DNA of 59,281 bases from positions 1 through 59,281 of the forward strand of contig JACRGY010000137.1 of the NCBI GenBank assembly GCA_016212165.1. The letters run 5' to 3'. The position numbers were made by a program, and so were the translations under genes. This document shows, piece after piece, positions 42,622 through 51,701 of the stretch. The number at the start of each line of letters is the position of its first letter. Positions within the stretch are counted from its first letter, which is position 1. Source of the stretch: Nitrospirota bacterium (lineage in GTDB: Bacteria > Nitrospirota > Thermodesulfovibrionia > Thermodesulfovibrionales > UBA1546). Below the pieces are notes generated by a model. The model was not told the DNA's origin, did not search any database, and saw only the letters and a program-made list of their open reading frames with translations.

Positions 42622-43301
42622 GCCTGAATCTCCTTCAGCCTTACCGTGAGGCTGTATCCGTATTTATAGTTGTTTAAGATGATTCCGCCGGGATATATCT
42701 TCCCGTCTTTTTGCCGGTACTCATAAAAGGAAACCCGCCATATTAATGTATTGTCTTCATAATAATTTTTTTCGACCATGTTTCCGCCGGCTCCGGCAAA
42801 AACATACTCCATAATTCCAGGGCCGTACGGCTGGTCAAAGGTAATTTTAAATTTTTTTCTGTTTATCTTTGCCCCGGAAGAAGGCGCTGAGTCAAAGTAA
42901 ATCCTTTTGATGTCTTCCCCGATTACAGCGGCAAAATCACCTTTTTTATTTAATTCCTCAAGAGTAAAATGAGAGACCGTTCCATTCTTATCGCCTGACA
43001 ACTCGAAAAGCTTAACCCCCATTGCGTTGATGCAGGCAACAGTAAAGGCCTTTTCCCTTGTATTGATATCCATATATCCTATGCCGGAAAGCTTGTCCAG
43101 GTTATACTGAAAGACAACAGTAGTCAGAAGCCTGAAGCTTTCGGGGCTGTTATTTCTGAAACGTTCCAGTAGGGCCCCGGGGTCCGCTGATTCTAAAGAA
43201 ACGCGGGCAGTTTCCTGAAAAGGGATACTGCTGCACCCGGCAATAAATGCTATAAAGAATCCGGATACAAGCTGTTTCACCCTGTTAGAAGCTTCCTTCA
43301 T
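42618..43301 (-). CDS. DUF3261-like outer-membrane lipoprotein
   Basis: The ATG at 43301 overlaps the MMPL stop (ATGA) and gives a proper lipoprotein signal: a basic start, a hydrophobic run and the lipobox IAGCSS. The ~227-residue mature protein is beta-rich with FTLEELNKKGDF and NYKYGYSLTVRL. In aryl-polyene clusters the DUF3261 lipoprotein (ApeN-like) is encoded with LolA-like and MMPL proteins and thought to help place the product in the outer membrane. The order here is the same. Confidence 0.8.
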   Translation of the reverse strand: MKEASNRVKQLVSGFFIAFIAGCSSIPFQETARVSLESADPGALLERFRNNSPESFRLLTTVVFQYNLDKLSGIGYMDINTREKAFTVACINAMGVKLFELSGDKNGTVSHFTLEELNKKGDFAAVIGEDIKRIYFDSAPSSGAKINRKKFKITFDQPYGPGIMEYVFAGAGGNMVEKNYYEDNTLIWRVSFYEYRQKDGKIYPGGIILNNYKYGYSLTVRLKEIQA

Positions 43302-45685
43302 GCCGCCTGCCCCTGGAGTTTCGGTTTTGAAAAAATACTGCAAAGGGCCGGGACCACAGTAATAGAAGAAAGGTATCCTGCCACCAGACAGATAACCATT
43401 GCTACTGCGGTGGAAAATAAGGCAGGGTGTTTGGCAAAAAGCAGGACCCCTGCGCCGATAATGGTTGTAACAGCGGATAACGACACTGCAATCACTGTCC
43501 CTATTTTAAGGTCATACTGATACTCATAGGTCATGCCGATGCCGTAATCCACGATAACCCCGCTGGTGACAATGGCTGCCAGTATACTTACTACATTCAG
43601 CGGAAGGTTGAACAATGACATCAAGCCCGTAAGCCATACCATGCCTGTTACGAGAGGGACCAATGCTATTATGGTCTCTTTGAGATTCTTAAAAAACCAG
43701 AATGTCAGCCCAATATTGAATGCCAGCGCAATCGGCACCAGAAACTTAAATTCTTTAGCGGTAAAGTCGGATATAGCCCTGGACATGGCCTTGCCGGATA
43801 CCAGAAATGTTCCGGGATAATGCGCGCTTAGCGCTGCCATGGCATCCGCATGCTCTTTCTTGTCCGGGAAAAAAGATAATACCTGATACCCATCCTTTTT
43901 CTCCTGTACAAAACGTTCTTTTAGCCTCGATAAAAACTCGTCGGAGTTATTATTGCCGGTTGTCCCATTATATAAATTATCGAAGAAAGGGGAAAACGCC
44001 TGTTCAGAAAACTGGTATTTAAAGGACTGCTCTTTAATCAGCCTCTTTAATCTTGTCTCCCTTTCGCCTTTCCAGAACCGGTTCCAGTTCTCTATATTTT
44101 TCTTTCTTGTTTTTTCAGAAGACCAGAACGCTGCAATGCTCGAAAAGTTTTCAGCGCCAAGGGCCTGTGCTGCCTCCTGAAATATCCTGTCGTTAGTCTC
44201 AAGGGCACCTTCGTAGTTCTTGTTATTTACTACAAATATTGCCTGGCTGCTCTTCCCGCCCCAGGTGTCATAAAAGTTTTTTTCTGCCAGGAGCACCTCT
44301 GGTTCGCTGCCGTCAAGCCGGGTAACCTCACTGTCAAATTTGATATTGAAGGAGAAAAATAAGGCTGCCAGGGTTAATAAGGCCCAGCTGCCGACAATCA
44401 TTCTTTTGTGCAGGTAAAGACTTTCGAGTTTCTTTTCCTCGGGCTGGTTGAGGACATTGTTTTTTTTCATGGACAATAAAAGAGGCAGGATAAAGAGCGC
44501 AAGGGCAAGGGAGAAGATGGTGCATAATATGGAGAAAGAAGCGAGCTGATGATATCCCTGTATATGAGAAAAGTAAAGGGCGCTAAAACCAAATGTAGTT
44601 GTTGCTGCATCAGTAAATAAAAGTTTTGCAAGGCTGACTCTTTGCGAGGCTCCGGCGCCTTTCCTTGCCGCTATGTATACATGGAGCCCATAGTCAGTAG
44701 AGATGCCGGCAATTGCTGTTCCAAAACCTATGACCAGATAAGATATCTTGCCGAAGATGAGATAAGACAGGCCGATTGACAGAATAACTGCAGCCAGCGG
44801 AGCTATAAATACCAGTATGACCCTCATGTCACGGAAAACGGCAACAAACAAAAGCAGAAATGCAACCGATACGAGCGTGGAGGCCACCAGGATATCACGC
44901 TTGATAACCTTTTCATTGCTGAAGGTGTGGAGATGGCCGCCAATGATGTCGGCAGAAACATATTCCGGCAGGCGTCCTGTCTGCTCCTGCAAGGCAGTTA
45001 CAAGTTTTTTGCAGCCGGGCGAGTCTGTCATTGCTACAGGCGTCTGGATTATAAGCAATGCGTGGCGTCCGTCGCGGCTGACAAAATGTCCATCCTCTAT
45101 ACTGACGTCATAACCCATGGAGGCAGGCAGCGCCCTTAATTTATCAAGCAGAAGAAGCCTTATCCCGAGCGGGTCGGTGCGGGACATGGAAGTCATGAAG
45201 ATGCTTTCGGGTTTCAGCGATTGCCTGTAAATCCCCTGCAGTTTTTCAGAGATGCCTGCGGCATTTATCTGGCTGTCTATAAAGGACAGGTCTTTTTCGC
45301 CCAGCATCTGGGGCGCATAATTTATAACAGAGAGGGCATCCATAACATTCAGGGCAGAGATGCCTGTAATAACTTTGCTGAACAGGGAAGGCGGAAGGGA
45401 CGCTGCCAGTTGGTCGGCTGCATTAAAAAGGTCTTTCCTGGTTTTATCAGGAGAGGTTAAGGCCAGCGAGATGATGACCTTGTCAGAGAGCTTGGAATCC
45501 CTTAAAAAATTTATGCTGCGATGGATGTCCCTGTCATTCGGGAGCATTAAATCAATATTGCCTTCAAATTGATAAAAAGGAAGCCCGATGCCTGCAGCTG
45601 CTATCAAAAGCACGACAATCCAGAGAACGGGTTTTTTTTTATTTTCCAGAAAGTCATGAATCAGGCGAAAGCGCTTATCAAACAC
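43298..45685 (-). CDS. MMPL/RND-type lipid exporter
   Basis: The 795-residue protein has two halves, each with one leading membrane segment, a periplasmic loop (about residues 40-225 and 435-630) and five further membrane segments. The FGTAIAGISTDYGLHVY and VTSGVIVDYGIGMTYEY segments carry the Asp-Tyr pair expected in the proton relay of the MMPL family. It starts with GTG and overlaps the LolA-like stop by eight bases. It should flip or export the lipid product in the inner membrane. Confidence 0.88.
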   Translation of the reverse strand: MFDKRFRLIHDFLENKKKPVLWIVVLLIAAAGIGLPFYQFEGNIDLMLPNDRDIHRSINFLRDSKLSDKVIISLALTSPDKTRKDLFNAADQLAASLPPSLFSKVITGISALNVMDALSVINYAPQMLGEKDLSFIDSQINAAGISEKLQGIYRQSLKPESIFMTSMSRTDPLGIRLLLLDKLRALPASMGYDVSIEDGHFVSRDGRHALLIIQTPVAMTDSPGCKKLVTALQEQTGRLPEYVSADIIGGHLHTFSNEKVIKRDILVASTLVSVAFLLLFVAVFRDMRVILVFIAPLAAVILSIGLSYLIFGKISYLVIGFGTAIAGISTDYGLHVYIAARKGAGASQRVSLAKLLFTDAATTTFGFSALYFSHIQGYHQLASFSILCTIFSLALALFILPLLLSMKKNNVLNQPEEKKLESLYLHKRMIVGSWALLTLAALFFSFNIKFDSEVTRLDGSEPEVLLAEKNFYDTWGGKSSQAIFVVNNKNYEGALETNDRIFQEAAQALGAENFSSIAAFWSSEKTRKKNIENWNRFWKGERETRLKRLIKEQSFKYQFSEQAFSPFFDNLYNGTTGNNNSDEFLSRLKERFVQEKKDGYQVLSFFPDKKEHADAMAALSAHYPGTFLVSGKAMSRAISDFTAKEFKFLVPIALAFNIGLTFWFFKNLKETIIALVPLVTGMVWLTGLMSLFNLPLNVVSILAAIVTSGVIVDYGIGMTYEYQYDLKIGTVIAVSLSAVTTIIGAGVLLFAKHPALFSTAVAMVICLVAGYLSSITVVPALCSIFSKPKLQGQAA

Positions 45686-46400
45686 CGCCTTTTACCTCAA
45701 AGCTGGCGCTGTCAACGGGTGCATTTAATACAGTGTTTAAAAAAATAATCGTTGTGACGTCCCTGCTGTTTTCCTGAATCTTTATCTGCTTCAGGTATTT
45801 TTCATCTTCCCTGAATGTGATCGTAATATTTTTAATGACCTTTTTGGCAATGTTCATTTCCTTGGGAGTAAACTCAATGATTAAAGGGGACGTTTGCAAT
45901 ACCTGCACATTATTATCTTCCAGAAGCGGGCTGTAATTTCCCGAGAACCAGACTGTCAGCTGATTCAGCACATTCTTAAGGACGGGGTTTTTAGCCAGAA
46001 TTATTTCCTGCACCTGATTAGTATCCTCATCCCACTGGCGGATTGACTTATCTGTAATTACGACGGAATATTTAACGGGCTTATCAACATGCCAGGCAAG
46101 CCTGTCAGGCTTTTGAAGATATATCCGGCCTTTCAGGATAATTTTATTTTTGAATATCGCTAATTCTTTTTCCTGGATGAAATCTGTTTTCAGGCTTTTG
46201 AAAGCTGAAATTTTTTCCCCCAGCCTGCGCAACAGGCCGGATATGTCAGCGGCCTCGTTTTTCTTCTCTTGTTTTGCCTCTATGCCTTCCTTTATCCCGG
46301 CGCTTGCCAGGGATCCTTCCCTCTGTAATGGCTGGAACAGCATCGGGCCCAGGTATAAAAACAAAAAAAACAGCAGGATTTTGTCGGCCTTTATCTTCAT
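45678..46400 (-). CDS. LolA-like periplasmic lipid/lipoprotein carrier
   Basis: The 240-residue protein has an export segment (ILLFFLFLYLGPMLF), a charged linker and then the LolA core with KSLKTDFIQEKEL, LKGRIYLQKPDRLAWHV and DKSIRQWDED. It lies in the LolA-MMPL-DUF3261 trio and starts at an ATGA overlap. I infer that it shuttles the cluster lipid across the periplasm, not bulk lipoproteins. Confidence 0.85.
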   Translation of the reverse strand: MKIKADKILLFFLFLYLGPMLFQPLQREGSLASAGIKEGIEAKQEKKNEAADISGLLRRLGEKISAFKSLKTDFIQEKELAIFKNKIILKGRIYLQKPDRLAWHVDKPVKYSVVITDKSIRQWDEDTNQVQEIILAKNPVLKNVLNQLTVWFSGNYSPLLEDNNVQVLQTSPLIIEFTPKEMNIAKKVIKNITITFREDEKYLKQIKIQENSRDVTTIIFLNTVLNAPVDSASFEVKGGV

Positions 46401-47869
46401 TTCCCATTATGCCAGACCTTTATTTCACCTCTGGCAATTAACTCCTTTCCTTTAAACACCTCTCCCTTTATAACTCCGAACTCGCCGTATTTGGCAGCTT
46501 TATAAACAGACACTCGCAGCTTGTCTCCAATGCCGGCATGGCCTGTTATCTCTAAATTTTTTACGCCCAGCAGAAAGCCTTCCTGTTTAGACTTCCGGTT
46601 GCCCATATTTTTAAATCCATTTTGAGCTGCTATGGCCTGGGCAATAATTTCTATGTAGGAGGCATCATCGAGCTTTCCGTTTTCTCCGGTAAATATTGTA
46701 TCTTCCGTGATCTCCACTTCTGAAACAGAGGACCTTTCCTTTACCTCTATTAATCTGCTGACTAAACGCATGGGAGGCTTGTGAGGGACAAGCCCTGCGG
46801 CATCTGCCGGCAGGCGGACAATATCTTTCTGCCTGCCTGAATTTTTCCAGCATAAGGGATCTGAGGCCAGATAATCTCCTGTCATCTGATAAGCTGCTCC
46901 GCGGCAGCCGTAACAGTCATTTACCTGCACACATTCACCGCACGGGCCTTTTATGGTCTCTTTATAATTTTTCAGGTCCTGAATAACCTCGCTGTCTCTG
47001 ATTATGTCTTTCAGTTTTCTTTCCCTTATATTGCCGACGGATATCGTGACTCCAACACATGGCTGGACATACCCCTCTGAATTTACAGCGCAGGAGAATT
47101 GATGCCTCATGCACTCCCCGCCTACCAAGGGAGGCTGCGGGTTCCAGTGATATCCGTATTTCCCCCTGTCAAGCTCTGCGATCTCGTGAAAAAGCTCCTG
47201 TATGCGGTTGATTTCAATATCCAGAAAATTGCTCCCCCTGGCTTTTCCCTGAGGGGTTATCATCTCGAAATAGGGATTAATGTTTTGCTCCCTCAGCCAT
47301 TCCCACATCTTCGCAAGCTCATCTATATTCTGCCTGCAGATAACCGTGCTGATTCCCATGGGACAGCCGGAAGGGTAGCCTGCCTCTTTCAGATTTCTGA
47401 AAGCTGCCTGTATCTGCTGATAAGCTCCCTTTTTTCCTGAGAGCATGTCCTGAAGCTTTTCATCAAAGGTATTCATCTTAAGGACAACTGTCACATTGTA
47501 TTTAAGGAGTTCCTGCGCAACAGGCAGAGTTATATTTGTGCCGTTTGTAAAAAGTTCTATATCCAATTCCTCTTTTTTTATGAACTGTATCATCTCCATG
47601 ATATGGGGATATAGCATGGGCTCTCCGCCCAGGATTATGATCTTTCTTGCGCCCAGTTCTTTGGCCTGGATAATGACATCGCATATCTCTTCACGGCTCA
47701 GTTCATTTTCGTGCTTCGAATTATTTGTTGCATAACAATAGACACAATGAAAATTACAACTGCGGTTAAATTCTATCTCCATAGAGAGAAGCCTGTTGTT
47801 TCTTACGGCCTCTTCTATTTCCTCTTTGGAGAATTCCGCTCCATAAATGCGGTTCTGGCAACTATTCAT
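46397..47869 (-). CDS. Fusion: radical SAM-SPASM enzyme with C-terminal hot-dog dehydratase-like domain
   Basis: The 490-residue protein has the radical SAM triad Cys38, Cys42, Cys45 (NRSCNFHCVYCYAT), LGGEPMLYP, and a SPASM region with eight or so cysteines (CMRHQFSCAV, QPCVGV, CGEC, DCYGCRG, PLCW; about residues 255-345). After about residue 365 a hot-dog domain begins with VPHKPPMRLVSRLIEV, as in ApeP-type 3-hydroxyacyl-ACP dehydratases, and ends with GEVFKGKELIARGEIKVW. Reading frame and junction look clean. Such a fusion of two chemistries in one chain is unusual; it would act on the same ACP-bound chain. It overlaps the LolA-like gene by four bases. Confidence 0.85.
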   Translation of the reverse strand: MNSCQNRIYGAEFSKEEIEEAVRNNRLLSMEIEFNRSCNFHCVYCYATNNSKHENELSREEICDVIIQAKELGARKIIILGGEPMLYPHIMEMIQFIKKEELDIELFTNGTNITLPVAQELLKYNVTVVLKMNTFDEKLQDMLSGKKGAYQQIQAAFRNLKEAGYPSGCPMGISTVICRQNIDELAKMWEWLREQNINPYFEMITPQGKARGSNFLDIEINRIQELFHEIAELDRGKYGYHWNPQPPLVGGECMRHQFSCAVNSEGYVQPCVGVTISVGNIRERKLKDIIRDSEVIQDLKNYKETIKGPCGECVQVNDCYGCRGAAYQMTGDYLASDPLCWKNSGRQKDIVRLPADAAGLVPHKPPMRLVSRLIEVKERSSVSEVEITEDTIFTGENGKLDDASYIEIIAQAIAAQNGFKNMGNRKSKQEGFLLGVKNLEITGHAGIGDKLRVSVYKAAKYGEFGVIKGEVFKGKELIARGEIKVWHNGK

Positions 47870-47905
47870 TTGTTTTCCTTGTGAGAAGTAAACTATGGAA
47901 TTCTA

Positions 47906-48655
47906 TCATATCCCGTTCTCCATCAGGGATAATTCCCTGCTTATAATTTCGCGCACCCTGTTCTTTAATGAAAACACGTTCATGTCTTTATAGTCATCCC
48001 AGAGAATAGCCGGCAGCCTGCGGACCCTTATGGTCCCCGGCCTCAGGAGGAGGGACCCCTTTGGAGGGATGTTTTCATTCCCTGATATGCAGATGGGAAC
48101 AATGGGGGCCTGTGCCTGCAATGCAAGCCTGAAAGCAGACCCGTGAAAATTGCCCATCTCTTTGCCTCCTGAACGTGTTCCTTCAGGGAAAAATATGATA
48201 GAGACCTTCTCTTTAAGTAATTTCAAGGCCCTGTCAAAAAATAATCCGGAAGGCATCCTGTTGACATTCAGATAGCCTGCAAGCCTCGCATATATGCCCA
48301 GGACAGGGATATTGAAGGGCCATACATTCACAATCTGGATGGCCTCATGAGGAAGCACACACATCAAAAAAGGGTCTGATGATGACCTGTGGTTGGAAAC
48401 AAATATATAAGGTTCAGGGGAGTTATTTTTTGAATGGTCTTCATAATGGATTTTGATTAACGGGAAAGGAATAAGTGTCATAACCCTTCCGTACCAGCTT
48501 ATGGCGCGCCGGAAGCGTTTCATGGCATGGCGGTGCGGTATAAATATTGCCAAAAAGGCAACAAAAAGCGTTAAGGCAGGGATAACCATCATGGAAAACA
48601 GTATAAAAAAACTATAAAAATATAAATTCATAAAATATAATTTAACCCTTTTCAT
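47906..48655 (-). CDS. PlsC-like 1-acylglycerol-phosphate acyltransferase
   Basis: The 249-residue membrane-associated protein has a hydrophobic N-terminus, the acyltransferase motif His89-X4-Asp94 (SNHRSSSDPF), FFPEGTRSGG and PIVPICISGNENI. It transfers an acyl group from ACP or CoA to a glycerol-phosphate or similar lipid hydroxyl. It lies between an ACP and the radical SAM fusion. Confidence 0.88.
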   Translation of the reverse strand: MKRVKLYFMNLYFYSFFILFSMMVIPALTLFVAFLAIFIPHRHAMKRFRRAISWYGRVMTLIPFPLIKIHYEDHSKNNSPEPYIFVSNHRSSSDPFLMCVLPHEAIQIVNVWPFNIPVLGIYARLAGYLNVNRMPSGLFFDRALKLLKEKVSIIFFPEGTRSGGKEMGNFHGSAFRLALQAQAPIVPICISGNENIPPKGSLLLRPGTIRVRRLPAILWDDYKDMNVFSLKNRVREIISRELSLMENGI

Positions 48656-48664
48656 TCCCGGTCA

Positions 48665-48928
48665 TTAGCTCTTCCTGGGTTCCTTGTTTTTTATATCGAA
48701 AATAAACTGATAAACATCCCCCAGGGTCCTTATGTTTCTGACGCTTTCCTCATTCCGGATATTGACCCCGAAACTTTTCTGGAGAGCGACTATCAGATCA
48801 ACAATATCCAGACTGTCCAGCCCGAGGTCGGTAAAGATATGGGCCTGCGGCTGCAATTTTTCTTTTTCTATTTCAAAAGACTCTTCAAATACCCTGTTTA
48901 TGGTATCAATAATTTCCTGCTCAGTCAT
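48665..48928 (-). CDS. Acyl carrier protein C
   Basis: The 87-residue carrier has phosphopantetheine Ser39 in FTDLGLDSLDIVDL and an acidic body, close to FabD-pathway ACPs but with a basic tail (EPRKS). It is 12 bases downstream of a complete KS, the most natural partner. Confidence 0.93.
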   Translation of the reverse strand: MTEQEIIDTINRVFEESFEIEKEKLQPQAHIFTDLGLDSLDIVDLIVALQKSFGVNIRNEESVRNIRTLGDVYQFIFDIKNKEPRKS

Positions 48929-48940
48929 TCATGCCTCCAA

Positions 48941-50167
48941 TCATATTTTTTTGCAGGCCAGTGCAGCGTTAACACCGCCAAAGGCAAAACAGTTTTTTAA
49001 AATAAAACTTATCTCTTTTTTTGTCTGTCTTGTAACATGGCCAATGCCCTCGCATTCAGGGCTTACAGTGTCCAGGTTCAGAGTCGGGTAGATGACCCCT
49101 CTTTCCATCATCAAAAGGGAAGCTATCAATTCAGTCGCTCCTGAAGCGCCCAGTGTATGGCCAATATATCCCTTGAGGCTGCTGACAGGGACAGAATTTC
49201 CAAAGAGTTCCCTGATTGCCTCTGCTTCTTCCTGGTCTCCCTGCCGCGTTGCCGTAGCATGAGCATTTATATAACCTATATCTTTCGGCGCTGCCTTTGC
49301 CTCACTAAGGGCCTTTTTCATGCAATAGAGCATTGATTCCTTGTTTGACTGGCTGACATGGGAACCGTTTCCGCTGGTGCTGTAGCCCGTAATCTCAGCA
49401 TAAATCCTGGCTTTTCTGCTGACTGCCCGTTTATATTCTTCAAGGACCAGGATACCGCTTCCTTCTCCGCATACCAATCCGTCCCGGTCCTTATCAAAGG
49501 GCCTCGGTGTTTTTTCAGGAGAATGATTATATCCGGTTGAAGTCGCAAAAAGCACGTCAAAAGATCCTGTGACTGTCGGATGCAGTTCCTCTGCTCCTCC
49601 GCATAATAATATATCCTGCCTGCCCAGCCTGATAAGGTCATAGCCGGCGCCGATGGCCTGAAGAGAAGAGGCGCAGGCAGCAGCAGTGGCCATTATGTAT
49701 CCGTTTAATCCAAGGTACTGGGCTACATTTGCCGCTGCAGTGTGTGACATGCACTGAAAAAACATCGCTGAATTAAGCCGGCTGATATCTTTTTCAGGCA
49801 GCATTATTTCAAAGGCATCATTAATGCTTTTGGCGCTCCCCATCGTCGAACCTATAATACAGCCTGTCTGCCATGGGGGTAGTTCAGACAGCGCCAGGCC
49901 TGCATCAGCAAGCGCCTCTTCTGCTGCCTGGGCAGAAAAAATACTCATGCGGCCCATGGAGCGTCTTTTCTGGCGGGGAATCTTTTTTTCATCTATTAAT
50001 TCAGCCGGCGCCCCGACATGGCTGCGCAGCCCGGTATATTGTTCCCAGCCCTCCATATGTTTTACTGCACTGCGGCCTTTTTCAATTCCATCCATAAGCG
50101 CGGCTACCCCGTTCCCAAAAGGGGAAACAACCCCCACCCCTGTTATGACCACCCTGTTTAATTGCAT
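48941..50167 (-). CDS. Beta-ketoacyl-ACP synthase (FabF type), complete triad
   Basis: The 408-residue KS has Cys165 in TAAACASSLQ, His in INAHATATRQGD and His in GYIGHTLGASG, with PFDKDRDGLVCGEGSG in place. NAHAT replaces the usual NAHGT, a common variant. It overlaps the CrtI-like stop by ten bases and is followed by ACP C. Confidence 0.9.
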   Translation of the reverse strand: MQLNRVVITGVGVVSPFGNGVAALMDGIEKGRSAVKHMEGWEQYTGLRSHVGAPAELIDEKKIPRQKRRSMGRMSIFSAQAAEEALADAGLALSELPPWQTGCIIGSTMGSAKSINDAFEIMLPEKDISRLNSAMFFQCMSHTAAANVAQYLGLNGYIMATAAACASSLQAIGAGYDLIRLGRQDILLCGGAEELHPTVTGSFDVLFATSTGYNHSPEKTPRPFDKDRDGLVCGEGSGILVLEEYKRAVSRKARIYAEITGYSTSGNGSHVSQSNKESMLYCMKKALSEAKAAPKDIGYINAHATATRQGDQEEAEAIRELFGNSVPVSSLKGYIGHTLGASGATELIASLLMMERGVIYPTLNLDTVSPECEGIGHVTRQTKKEISFILKNCFAFGGVNAALACKKI

Positions 50168-51660
50168 AGGTTTTGACTCAAGAATTTATTATACTGCTCC
50201 TCTTTAATGATAGAGCGGCCGACAATAAATGATGACATCATGGCGCCTATTATTCCTGGCAGAAGAGAACTCTGGCCGGCAGCATACAGGTTACGCAGCG
50301 GCAGCTTTCCCACGAGATTATACTGGCCTATCTTCTGTTTTATTCCATAGGCTGAGCCGTCATGGTTATTCAGATAGTCCCTGAATGTAAGTACAGACGC
50401 TGAATCAATAATCTTAAGGCGGCCTCTGTATTGAGGGAAGGCCTTAAATATCCGCTCCGTGGTAATTTCAACCTTCCTGTTTTTATAATCCTGATATTCC
50501 CCGGGCCTGCTGCCTGTCTTTGTATTCTTCCAGGCCTCAACATCTTCTAAATAAGAAGGTTCAAAGGTACTTATTACCTTGTAAGTTTTGCCCCCTGCAT
50601 GTTCAATGGATTTGATAAGGACTAAGGCAGATGGCCCCTTATGTGCCGGATCCAGTAATTGATTTATGTCATAATCCGGAAGGATAGTAACTATATTTGC
50701 ATCAAAATCAGGCTCTTCATATCCCTGTTCCAGCGCTGCAAACACAGAAAAGAATCCCGTGGAAGACTCAAACGATGAAACCCTGTCTATAAAAGCACGG
50801 CTCAAATATTTTTGAGGCAATACTTTTAAAATTTCCTTGGGATGTATAGTGAATATGCAATTGTCACATGAAACTTCTTCGCCGGTATTCAATATAAAAC
50901 GGCCTACCCTGTCGTCACGAACGTCTGCCAGCTCAGCAATATATTTGCCGCTGCTGACTTCAACGGCATAGTCTTTAAATTTCGTTCTGAAGGTATTCAC
51001 AAATGCCGCCCCGCCGCCTTTAACCCGCGCAACCGATTCGTAAAGCCCGATGCACATTCGGCTGTGATTGGCAAAAGAAATCTCATCCGGCCTGACGCCA
51101 TAGCACATGGCAAAGCAGGACAATAAAGCCTTCAGCACAGGGTTGCGGGTCAGTTCATTCAATACCTTATCTAAAGTAACGCTGTCTTCATTTATGTGGT
51201 TATGCAGAGACATAAGGTTGTGCAGGTTCATCGAAGGCGTTTGTTCGCAGACATATTTGACCTTATCAAAATAACTGTCTATGGCCGCTGATTCTTCAGG
51301 GAAATAGCCCTTAAGTCTTTCTTTTATCTTTGTTATCCCATAAGGGACATTATAGTGTTTGTTCTCTGCTTCAAATATAAAGACGTTGGCCTTGTCTTCA
51401 GACAGGAAAATCGGCTCTATCAAATCATTGATTCCCAGAATTGACAGCATGTTATACAGAATCCCGCCTTTATGGAGCCCGCCGGTAAAATGGAACCCTG
51501 TATCAAATGGAATGCCGTCCTTATAGAACCTGGCCATGGACCCGCCGATATGCGGGCTTTTCTCCAGCAACAGCACCTTGCGCCTGTTCATCCCGAGGAT
51601 AAGGGACATTGTCATGCCGCTGATACCGCTTCCGACAACTATATCGTCATATTTTTTCAT
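50158..51660 (-). CDS. CrtI/phytoene-desaturase-like flavoprotein
   Basis: The 500-residue protein has the FAD fold VVGSGISGMTMSLILG with LLLEKSPHIGGSMARF and the family block FDTGFHFTGGL. The C-terminal FAD motif is LYAAGQSSLLPGIIGAMMS. This family contains carotenoid desaturases, cis-trans isomerases (CrtISO) and retinol saturase. In this cluster it may desaturate, saturate or isomerise the polyene chain. It is the second gene of the cluster, 41 bases after the fabG-like gene. Confidence 0.85.
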   Translation of the reverse strand: MKKYDDIVVGSGISGMTMSLILGMNRRKVLLLEKSPHIGGSMARFYKDGIPFDTGFHFTGGLHKGGILYNMLSILGINDLIEPIFLSEDKANVFIFEAENKHYNVPYGITKIKERLKGYFPEESAAIDSYFDKVKYVCEQTPSMNLHNLMSLHNHINEDSVTLDKVLNELTRNPVLKALLSCFAMCYGVRPDEISFANHSRMCIGLYESVARVKGGGAAFVNTFRTKFKDYAVEVSSGKYIAELADVRDDRVGRFILNTGEEVSCDNCIFTIHPKEILKVLPQKYLSRAFIDRVSSFESSTGFFSVFAALEQGYEEPDFDANIVTILPDYDINQLLDPAHKGPSALVLIKSIEHAGGKTYKVISTFEPSYLEDVEAWKNTKTGSRPGEYQDYKNRKVEITTERIFKAFPQYRGRLKIIDSASVLTFRDYLNNHDGSAYGIKQKIGQYNLVGKLPLRNLYAAGQSSLLPGIIGAMMSSFIVGRSIIKEEQYNKFLSQNLCN

Positions 51661-51701
51661 AATAATTAAATTCAGGAGATAAGACCATAGAGACCAAAAC
51701 T

